NCBI GenBank assembly: GCA_016931535.1
Contig: JAFGEP010000150.1
Coordinates: forward strand, 40,504-104,503
Length of the DNA: 64,000 nt
Direction of reading: 5' to 3'
Source of the DNA: Bradymonadales bacterium
GTDB lineage: Bacteria > Myxococcota_A > Bradymonadia > JAFGEP01
Shown: in pieces, positions 28,177-35,598 of the stretch
Layout of the letters: every line of letters starts with the position of its first letter
Position numbering within the stretch: the stretch's first letter is position 1
Position numbers and translations under genes: made by a program
Notes under the pieces: model-generated
Seen by the model: the letters and a program-made list of their open reading frames with translations, nothing else
Database searches by the model: none
Told to the model about the DNA's origin: nothing

Positions 28177-28803
28177 TCATTCCACGGTGACGAGCGGGAG
28201 GATGTTGGCGAGGGTCGACGGGCCGATACCCGGTACGTTGTCGAGCTGCTCGGTGGCGGTAAACGGTCCGTTGGTGTTGCGGTACTCCACGATCGCCTCG
28301 GCCTTGGTTCGGCCGATGCCGGGCAAGGTCTGCAGCTCCTGCACCGTGGCGGTGTTGATGTTCAGCAGGTCGGAGCCGCCCGCCGAACTCCCCGTCGGTT
28401 GCTGGCGGGGGGCGGCAGGAGCGGGTTCTCCCACGCTGCTGTCGGGGTCTTCCCTGAGGTCGATGGTCGGCTCCTCGTCCACCTGGACCGGCTGGGCCAA
28501 TGGGACCGGTCCAGCCTGGTCGCCCGATCCCACGGTGATCAGGGGACGGATGTTGGCCATGGTTGCTGGGCCGATGCCGGGGACATTGTCGATCTCCTCG
28601 ATGCTCTGAAAGGGACCGTTGGTATTGCGGTACTCCAAGATCGCCTGAGCCTTGGCGGGACCGATGCCAGGCAAGGTCTGCAGCTCTTGCGCTGTGGCGG
28701 TATTGATGTCGACGAACGGTTGGGCGGCTGCAGCCACCGATATTCCCAGCATCCCAACCAGAGCCAGGACTGCGGGGAGACAGCGACGTACAAGCGTGTT
28801 CAT
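28177..28803 (-). CDS. Secreted protein with two ComEA-type HhH domains
   Basis: 208 residues: a signal peptide ending in AAAAQ, then two copies of the helix-hairpin-helix domain of ComEA (DINTATAQELQTLPGIGPAKA and NINTATVQELQTLPGIGRTKA in part). A Pro/Ser/Gly-rich linker of ~55 residues joins them. ComEA binds incoming DNA in the periplasm during transformation; a tandem pair in one chain is less usual and may bind longer DNA. The ATG at 28803 has an AAAGGAG site 5 nt upstream. No other competence genes are near, so the DNA-uptake role is inference. Confidence 0.85.
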   Translation of the reverse strand: MNTLVRRCLPAVLALVGMLGISVAAAAQPFVDINTATAQELQTLPGIGPAKAQAILEYRNTNGPFQSIEEIDNVPGIGPATMANIRPLITVGSGDQAGPVPLAQPVQVDEEPTIDLREDPDSSVGEPAPAAPRQQPTGSSAGGSDLLNINTATVQELQTLPGIGRTKAEAIVEYRNTNGPFTATEQLDNVPGIGPSTLANILPLVTVE

Positions 28804-28930
28804 GGTAGCTCCTTTGGGGTTCCTTGACGGGTCAACCGGATCTATCATATCGAAATCGCGTGGAAAGCAAAACGGATTGAGCTTTCTGGCACAACCGCTT
28901 CCATCATTTTCGATCTCCTGGGGCGCATAC

Positions 28931-30007
28931 GTGAAGGACGCTTCCCCTCAGAACCTGCCCGTCGGTTCCTTCGACTCCCTGGTCGGTCACGAGCAGGTCC
29001 TGTACCGGCTGCAGGAGGCCTTTTCCCAGGGCCGAGCTCATCACGCCTACCTGTTGACCGGCCCTCCCGGCATCGGCAAGGCGACCGCTGCGCGACTGCT
29101 ATGCCACTCCCTGCTTTGTCAGGAAGGAACGATAGGTCATCCCTGCCACCGCTGCCCGGACTGCATCCAGGTCAGGGCCGGCTCGCACCCCGACTATGTC
29201 GAGGTGGACGCCGGCCTGGCTGCCATCAAGATCGAATCGATCCGGAGGTTGAGTCGCGAGTGGAGCTTCGGCTCCTTCCAGGGTGGTGCGCGCTGCGCCT
29301 TGCTGGACGATGCCGAGCGTATGACACCCGAGGCCGCCAACGCGTTGCTCAAGCTGTTGGAGGAGCCTCCGGCCCGTTCCTGGTTCTTCCTGGTGGCGGC
29401 CAATCGGTCGCAGCTGCTCCCCACGGTCGTTTCTCGATGCCAGCATGTGCCGTTTCGGCCCCTGTCCAAGGAGGAGGTCCGCCGCGTGCTCGAACGGTTG
29501 CGACCGATCTCCTCCGACCTGGAGGTGGCCGCCACCTTCAGTGGGGGAAGTCCCGGAAAGGCGTTGGCGCTCATGGAGGATCCGGCCTTCCAGAATCACC
29601 GGGAGTTCTTCCGGGATTTCTTTGCCCTGGCCGAATCCCCAGCCTCTGCCGTCCTATCATTCGGGCTCTGGTCTCAGGCGGTGGAGGGTGGCGCCCGTTC
29701 GGGAGGTGGCAGTCTGACGGTTCAGCGGGAGCACACCCGGAATTTGCTGGAGATGTTGAAATTTCTTCTCCGAGACCTGTGTTGCCGCAAGGGGGGAGCC
29801 TCGACCCGGTGGTTGTTGGCTCCCCACATGGCCTCTCTGCTCGGCGAGTTGCCCCGGGAATTGACCTGGACCCGGTTATGGGCCATGCTGAAAGCGGTAC
29901 GGGATGCCGAGCTGGCGCTGGTTGGCAATGTCACGCCGCGTCTCGTCCTGGAGAACCTCGCCATCACGGTGGCCATACCAAACCCCCTACAGGGGTCTCA
30001 AGGTTGA
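28931..30007 (+). CDS. holB: DNA polymerase III delta-prime subunit
   Basis: 358 residues. It is part of the clamp loader that opens the sliding clamp at primer ends. The AAA+ domain has a GPPGIGKAT P-loop and a four-Cys zinc module (CHRCPDC and a nearby Cys). The later segment LDDAERMTPEAANALLKLLEEPP, and the SRCQ motif that supplies the arginine finger, are typical. I chose the GTG at 28931; the open frame upstream runs over the ComEA-like gene. It is followed 25 bp later by a PSP1/RicT-like gene, an adjacency also known in Bacillus (holB-yaaT). Confidence 0.92.
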   Translation: MKDASPQNLPVGSFDSLVGHEQVLYRLQEAFSQGRAHHAYLLTGPPGIGKATAARLLCHSLLCQEGTIGHPCHRCPDCIQVRAGSHPDYVEVDAGLAAIKIESIRRLSREWSFGSFQGGARCALLDDAERMTPEAANALLKLLEEPPARSWFFLVAANRSQLLPTVVSRCQHVPFRPLSKEEVRRVLERLRPISSDLEVAATFSGGSPGKALALMEDPAFQNHREFFRDFFALAESPASAVLSFGLWSQAVEGGARSGGGSLTVQREHTRNLLEMLKFLLRDLCCRKGGASTRWLLAPHMASLLGELPRELTWTRLWAMLKAVRDAELALVGNVTPRLVLENLAITVAIPNPLQGSQG

Positions 30008-30032
30008 TGGCGTCACTCGAGATGGCGGCGCC

Positions 30033-31586
30033 ATGAAGGGCAACCCCTTGACGCAGGGCAACACCAACGATCCTTCCGACACCGCGCGCATCCTGGCACC
30101 CGACTCGGCTGACAGGAAGCAACGGCGCCCATTTGGGGGACGACAGTGTCTGACCAACACGGTCCAGGTGAGACTGGGGGACACCCCTTTCCACGAGCCC
30201 TTTGACGCGGGAGAGCTGCTCCTGGTACCCGGAGACCAGGTGATCGCCGACACCTCCAAGGGACCGATGCTGGGGGTGGTCAACGGGTTCGTCCAGCGCC
30301 AGCTGCTCGATCGGGGGCGCATCCGGCGCATCATCCGGCGGGCCAGCCAGGCCGACATCGAGCAACATCGGCGCAACCGGGAGAAGGCCAAGGAGGCGTT
30401 TTTCCACTGCGTGAAGCGGATCCAGGCCCGCAACCTCAACATGAAGCTCTGCCTGGCGGAGTACCTGCTCGATCGGAGCCGGATCCTCTTCTATTTCTCC
30501 GCCGAGCACCGCATCGATTTTCGCCAGCTGGTGCGGGACCTCGCCCGCCAGTTCGGTGCACGGATCGAGATGAGGCAGATCGGGGTCCGAGATGGCGCCG
30601 GTCTCATCGGGGGGATCGGCCACTGCGGCAAGCAGCTTTGCTGTTGCTCCTTTTTGAAGAACCACTCCTCCATCTCCATCCGCCATGCCAAGGACCAGGG
30701 GATTACCCTCAACCCCAAGAAGGTCTCGGGAATGTGCGGGCGGCTCATGTGTTGCCTGGTCTATGAGCACGAGGTGTACCTCAAGGCCCGTCAGAGCGCC
30801 CCTCACATTCATCGCGCTGTAGAGACCGAGAAAGGCGCCGGCGTGGTGAGCGAGGTCGATCTCCTCCAGGGCACCGTCCGTGTGGTCCTGGCAAATGGCG
30901 CCAGCGAGACCTTCGCCTTCCACGAGGTCCGAGTGGACAACGACACCATTCTTCGACCTCAAGACATCAAGCAGCTCCACGCCGCTCGGCCCAAACGACC
31001 GGCCGCCGTCGCCCCCACGGTCTCACAGCCGGAGGAGGAGTACCTGTGGGAAGGAAACGAACCCGATACCTCGTTTTCCGAGCTGCAGGTCACTTCCGAA
31101 CCGACCACCAGCCCCTCATCCCCCAGGATCCGGGAGGGCGCAGATCGGGAAACCGCCGCACCGAGACCACACCCGCGGTCCCGTAGCGGCATGGCCCGCG
31201 GACAGACTCCCACAGAGCCTTCCTCGAGGTCTCGATCCGGCAGGGAGAGAACGGGATCGACGGAATCACCCCCCCGCCCCGCGCAGGCCGGGGCGCCCGA
31301 CAGCCAGCGCAGCAGCCGCCGAAGGCGAAGAGGACGCCGAGGCGCATCGACATCCCAGGGATCACAGCCTGTCAATCCGCCGGAAGCCTCTTCCGACCGC
31401 CCTTCCCCTTCGCCCAGGCCACAAGGGAACCGGGATGGCCCCTCGCCCCAGGAACGCGGCGGTCAGCCCTCCTCCACACCACAGCCCCAGCAAACTCCAC
31501 CGCAAGCCGGCGAGGAGACCTCGCCCCCCCGCCGACACTACCGGCCCGGACGCGACCGCAGGCGCAAGCCAAATCGCGAGAAATGA
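30033..31586 (+). CDS. PSP1/RicT-like protein with long basic tail
   Basis: 517 residues. The first ~300 are the PSP1/RicT (YaaT) domain, with the Cys cluster GHCGKQLCCCSFL and SGMCGRLMCCLVYEH that binds an iron-sulfur cluster in the Bacillus RicA/F/T complex. That complex stimulates RNase Y-dependent mRNA processing. The last ~200 residues are disordered and rich in Ser, Pro, Arg and Gly, with Arg clusters (SRRRRRGRRGA), a tail not present in the short Bacillus protein. Such tails often bind RNA. The ATG at 30033 has no strong ribosome site, so coupling to holB is likely. Confidence 0.85.
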   Translation: MKGNPLTQGNTNDPSDTARILAPDSADRKQRRPFGGRQCLTNTVQVRLGDTPFHEPFDAGELLLVPGDQVIADTSKGPMLGVVNGFVQRQLLDRGRIRRIIRRASQADIEQHRRNREKAKEAFFHCVKRIQARNLNMKLCLAEYLLDRSRILFYFSAEHRIDFRQLVRDLARQFGARIEMRQIGVRDGAGLIGGIGHCGKQLCCCSFLKNHSSISIRHAKDQGITLNPKKVSGMCGRLMCCLVYEHEVYLKARQSAPHIHRAVETEKGAGVVSEVDLLQGTVRVVLANGASETFAFHEVRVDNDTILRPQDIKQLHAARPKRPAAVAPTVSQPEEEYLWEGNEPDTSFSELQVTSEPTTSPSSPRIREGADRETAAPRPHPRSRSGMARGQTPTEPSSRSRSGRERTGSTESPPRPAQAGAPDSQRSSRRRRRGRRGASTSQGSQPVNPPEASSDRPSPSPRPQGNRDGPSPQERGGQPSSTPQPQQTPPQAGEETSPPRRHYRPGRDRRRKPNREK

Positions 31587-31618
31587 CCCGTCCGGATGGA
31601 CAGGTTGCGGCGCTCAGC

Positions 31619-33604
31619 TCAAGGCGGCAGCTCGATGGGTCCCTGGTAGATGACCTCGATCCGACTGGAACCCTCGGGAAGACTGACGATCGCCAGTACG
31701 CCGTCTCCGCTTCGTTCCAGCTGGGAAAAGGCGATGTCCTGCCCGTCCAGGGTGATCCGCTCCAACGATCGACCCTCGTAGCGAGCCTCGAATGCCAGGG
31801 AAGGTCGTATGGTTGCTCCCAGGGGGTCGGTAGCGGCGGGAACATTGACCCAGATGGACAACCGTCGTTCTGCCGTGAGGAAGCTGGAGTGTAGTTGGAC
31901 CTGGCTGCGCAACCTCCAGAACTCCACGAAGCCGGTCAGGTCGGTGATCCAGAGTCCCAGACTGGTGGCCTGTTGGAAGAGGGAGCGCCAGATGGACACC
32001 ACGGAAGCGCGGGGGACGTTGCTCATGGTGCCGGTCCGCCAGTCGGCCAGGACCAGCTCGTTGTGTTGCCTCCCCGCTTTCTGGAGAATGCCCTCCACCC
32101 AGCTCTCGTTCAAGGTGGTTCCATCGTGGAGAACGACAGGCACCTCCATCACATCGAGCAGCAACCCGTTGCGGTCCACCGGAAAAAAAGGAAGGCCGGT
32201 CCCGAAGCAGTAGCCGTCGGTCGCCTCCAGGTCGGTCGCATGAAAAGCGGGACCATAGCTGGAGTCCACGTCCACCCCCAGGGCGGACAGGATACGGAAA
32301 CTCTGGCCATACTCGGAACGCCACAATCCTTCGCTCAACCGCGACATGAGGGGGAGGGAGGTCTCCTGTCTCATCCATTCCACCTGCTGCTGCAGGTTCA
32401 ATCTCTCCCCCAAGGGGGTGAATCTCCACAGGCCGATGGGGGCGACCGGAACGTAGGGCGCCTCTTCGGGGATCAACAGCAACCCCTCTCTGCTCCGAAG
32501 GGGCGCGGTCTGCCTGGCCGTCTCCATGGAACGAAATACGGTAGAGGGTCGGCGGTTCTCCTCCTCCCACCGGGTCAGGTACTCCCCGATGGCCAGGGTG
32601 GGTATGGCCGAATGGGTCATCACCAGCGCTCCAGGCGCACTGTTGGGAAACAACCAGACCCTTCCCATGGGATGGCGTGCCGTGATCACCTGCAGGATGC
32701 TGCGTTCCAGCAGATCCGCATAGGGCGCACCAGCCCTGCGAATACGCGGGTCCACCAGCAGCGAGGCGGTTCTCGTGTAGCCCGCGGGCAACACCACCGA
32801 AGGCCTTGCGATCTCCCAGTCAACGGCCGGCACCCCTTGCTGGATGGCTGCCACCGCTCTGGCCAGATCGAAAAACAACGCATAGACCTCGCCATCCCCC
32901 AAGGTTCGCCTCAGGTAGGCCGGCAGGCCGTCCACCTCCAGGATCACCTCGAACTCCTGGCGTCCGGAGATCTGCGCCACCTCCAGGGGCGCCAGGATAG
33001 TCCTCAGCGGCACCTGGATGACGTCGTCCCGCAACTCTCCCCTCACCACCGCCCCGTCAAACGCGGTGATTCTGCGGGATGACCGGTAGCTTGCAGGGTC
33101 GACCGTCACCCCCACCAAGGTCTCGAAAACCCCGGTCGGCAGCTCGACCAGCAGCCGTCCGCCGGACAGGACGAACGGCTCCAGGGTGGCGACCTCACCC
33201 GCACTCATGTTCCGACTGACGCTGGCGGGAATGACCACCAGGTTGGCCTCGCCGATCTCGTCCCGGGTGATCCGCCCTCGATCGAGGGCACGGAACACGC
33301 CGAACTCCTGGGTCAGAATGTTGTACCAGTTGGAAGACCAGTCGATCGCCTCGAAGCTGGAGGCCTCCCGCGCCGATTCCGAGGAAGGAAGCAGCAACAG
33401 CACGTCGCCTTCTCCCGGTGGGGGCATGGGTTGTCCTGAAGCCTCCTGGCCATCCGGGCCTCCAAAATGGATCGGATGCCGGTTGACATAAAACAGCAAG
33501 CCCGCCAGCAGGAAGGCCACGATGGCCAGCAGGTGCAGCTTGAGTCCACCCAGCCTGGACTCCCGGGACGCCACCCGCAAGGGAATGTACTTCCGCCGTC
33601 TCAT
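31619..33604 (-). CDS. Membrane-anchored protein with GATase-like and degenerate deacetylase-like domains (paralog A)
   Basis: 661 residues: a basic N-terminus, one membrane helix (about 22-42), then a large periplasmic part. Residues ~60-170 look like a flavodoxin/GATase-like fold (LVVIPASVSRNMSAGEVATL then GGRLLVELP). The C-terminal half resembles the NodB/CE4 polysaccharide-deacetylase fold (ALVMTHSAIPTLAIGEYL; FRILSALGVDVDSSYG). The usual metal-binding THD is THS, and no His pair follows, so enzymatic activity is doubtful. It is a clear paralog of the upstream gene and its ATG overlaps that stop by 4 bp (ATGA). Both follow a membrane-bound Ser/Thr kinase gene. Confidence 0.72.
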   Translation of the reverse strand: MRRRKYIPLRVASRESRLGGLKLHLLAIVAFLLAGLLFYVNRHPIHFGGPDGQEASGQPMPPPGEGDVLLLLPSSESAREASSFEAIDWSSNWYNILTQEFGVFRALDRGRITRDEIGEANLVVIPASVSRNMSAGEVATLEPFVLSGGRLLVELPTGVFETLVGVTVDPASYRSSRRITAFDGAVVRGELRDDVIQVPLRTILAPLEVAQISGRQEFEVILEVDGLPAYLRRTLGDGEVYALFFDLARAVAAIQQGVPAVDWEIARPSVVLPAGYTRTASLLVDPRIRRAGAPYADLLERSILQVITARHPMGRVWLFPNSAPGALVMTHSAIPTLAIGEYLTRWEEENRRPSTVFRSMETARQTAPLRSREGLLLIPEEAPYVPVAPIGLWRFTPLGERLNLQQQVEWMRQETSLPLMSRLSEGLWRSEYGQSFRILSALGVDVDSSYGPAFHATDLEATDGYCFGTGLPFFPVDRNGLLLDVMEVPVVLHDGTTLNESWVEGILQKAGRQHNELVLADWRTGTMSNVPRASVVSIWRSLFQQATSLGLWITDLTGFVEFWRLRSQVQLHSSFLTAERRLSIWVNVPAATDPLGATIRPSLAFEARYEGRSLERITLDGQDIAFSQLERSGDGVLAIVSLPEGSSRIEVIYQGPIELPP

Positions 33605-35565
33605 CGATAGACCGCCTCGACCGGCTGGCCGCTGGGCGGCCGTTCAAACAGGGCGAACTCTTGCCCGAACACCTCGCCGTTGCGTGTCTCGATCTCTCGG
33701 TAGGCCATCGGTTCGGCCTGGGCATGATCCCGCATTCGAACCAGACGCAGCCGACGCTCCCCGACTCGTCGGGGGATGCGGATCCACAACCCCTCACCGT
33801 CCCCCTGCGTCTGTAGGGTCATGACCAACTCCTGGACGTCGCGTTCCTCCGTAGCCGGCCTCGTCTCGATCCGGCTCTGAAGCGATGTGGCACTCTTCGC
33901 TTTTAGAAAACCGATCAGGGCGCCACTGGCCATGACCCGGTGGGATCGTTCTCCTGCCAGTGCAATGAGCTGCTGCCAGTTGTCGAAGCTCTGCAACGCG
34001 CCCTGGCGCTGGAGGAAGTCGGCATCGATGTTCACGGCGATGGCCTGGTGGCTGCGCCGTTGGCTGTCCTGGAGCAACACCCGCAGGTCGTCGATCCGTT
34101 CGGGCTCGGCGATGCCGCATGCCACCAGCGGTACCTCGTACAACCCCAGGGGAAGCCCGTTGGTATCGTAGATGGGGTATGGGCGACCGGTCCCCTGTCG
34201 ATAGGCCAGAACCGGGAGCGGCTGGGCGGGGGTCGCTCCCAACGAGCTGTCGTAGTGCAGACCGGCAGCGGCCATCCTCCGGAAGTTCTGACTGTAGTGG
34301 CCAGACCAACGCCCATCTCGAATGCGGGCACCCCAGATCGCCTCGTGGGTTGCCTGCTGCTGGCTCAGCGCGATCCGATGGTCAACCAGGTTGATCTGGC
34401 GATAGAACGGATGGAGTCCTCCCAGCCCCACCGGCTGACGGTTCTGATATTCCTTTTCATTGCCCAGCTCCCAGAGGACGGCCGCCTCACCCGATCGGGA
34501 GAGCAGCTCGGACATCGCCTCCGGGCCGGGCAAGGCGTGAAAGGTGAAGTAGAAGGTGCTGGAGGCTCCCTGCTCCGCCTCGTAATCCGCCAGCCAGATG
34601 GCGCGATCGCCATGCTGGTACACGTTGTGTGACAGAAGCAGCACACCAGGCGCTCCATCGGGATAGTACCAGAACCCTGGCAACGCGGTCTGACCGGCCA
34701 GAACCACCTGGATCATGAAGTGGACCAGCAGATCCACGTAGGGCAGTTGGGCCTCCAGCACCTGCGGATCCGCCACCAGATCGGTCACCCGCACCGCCCC
34801 CGAGGGGTCGGCGGCTTGTACCGTCAACTCGGTGTCCGTCGGACGACCCTGCCGAAGGCTGACCACGGCAAGAGGCAGATTGAAGTCCACCGTCATCACC
34901 CACCCTTCGGCACGGGCGTTGCGGTACACCACCGGTGCGCCATCCATGGACAGCAGGGTTTCGGCATCCTGCAGCGGACCGGTCGAACCGACAAAGCGGG
35001 TGAACAGGGGCATCTGCTGGAGGGCCTCGGCCAGGTCGTCCGAGACCCCCGATACCTGGGTGATCGCGGTAGGTGTCCGGGTACCGCCCCGACCATCGGC
35101 CGAAAAAACAGTGCGCAGAGAGCCCTCTGGCCTTTCTAGCAGCAATACCCCCCCCTGGTTCACGAACCGCTCCAGCAAGTGGGTTGCATTCATCACCTCG
35201 GGGTGCACCGCGGCGCTGCGGGTCACCACGATGAAACGGGCGCCATCGATGGTCTGTGCTGTCAGTTCCTCCGCCTCGATGACCTGGACCGGCCCCACTT
35301 CCGACTGCAGGAGATCCACCCAGATCCAGCTCCAGTCCACCTCGTCGAAACGCCCCGCCTCCGCACTGCGCGTGATCTCATCGCTCCAGACCACCACCCG
35401 GACGTCCGATCCGGATTCCAGTCGCTTCGGCATTCCCGCGCTCTCGGGAGCCTGGTTGGCGAGGCGTATAGGATGGCGATCGAGATAGCCCAGCACCAGG
35501 ATGACCAGCAAGGCACCCCAGAGCACCAGGCGAACAGAACGGTGGCGATGGTCCAGTCGTCTCAC
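33601..35565 (-). CDS. Membrane-anchored protein with GATase-like and degenerate deacetylase-like domains (paralog B)
   Basis: 654 residues with the same plan as its downstream neighbour: N-terminal membrane helix (VLWGALLVILVLGYL), a GATase-like domain (FIVVTRSAAVHPEVM, GGVLLLERPEG) and a C-terminal CE4-like domain. The latter keeps FRRMAAAGLHYDSSLGA, YRQGTGRPYPIYD and LYEVPLV, all typical of deacetylase-like proteins, but the THD motif is SHN. A pseudo-enzyme that binds a cell-wall sugar polymer is a reasonable guess. The start is a GTG at 35565 (a TTG lies 9 nt earlier) with a poor ribosome site, 33 bp after the kinase stop, so all three genes probably share a transcript. Confidence 0.72.
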   Translation of the reverse strand: MRRLDHRHRSVRLVLWGALLVILVLGYLDRHPIRLANQAPESAGMPKRLESGSDVRVVVWSDEITRSAEAGRFDEVDWSWIWVDLLQSEVGPVQVIEAEELTAQTIDGARFIVVTRSAAVHPEVMNATHLLERFVNQGGVLLLERPEGSLRTVFSADGRGGTRTPTAITQVSGVSDDLAEALQQMPLFTRFVGSTGPLQDAETLLSMDGAPVVYRNARAEGWVMTVDFNLPLAVVSLRQGRPTDTELTVQAADPSGAVRVTDLVADPQVLEAQLPYVDLLVHFMIQVVLAGQTALPGFWYYPDGAPGVLLLSHNVYQHGDRAIWLADYEAEQGASSTFYFTFHALPGPEAMSELLSRSGEAAVLWELGNEKEYQNRQPVGLGGLHPFYRQINLVDHRIALSQQQATHEAIWGARIRDGRWSGHYSQNFRRMAAAGLHYDSSLGATPAQPLPVLAYRQGTGRPYPIYDTNGLPLGLYEVPLVACGIAEPERIDDLRVLLQDSQRRSHQAIAVNIDADFLQRQGALQSFDNWQQLIALAGERSHRVMASGALIGFLKAKSATSLQSRIETRPATEERDVQELVMTLQTQGDGEGLWIRIPRRVGERRLRLVRMRDHAQAEPMAYREIETRNGEVFGQEFALFERPPSGQPVEAVYR

Positions 35566-35598
35566 GGGCTGCAAATACCTGGATCTGGAGCAGGCTTG

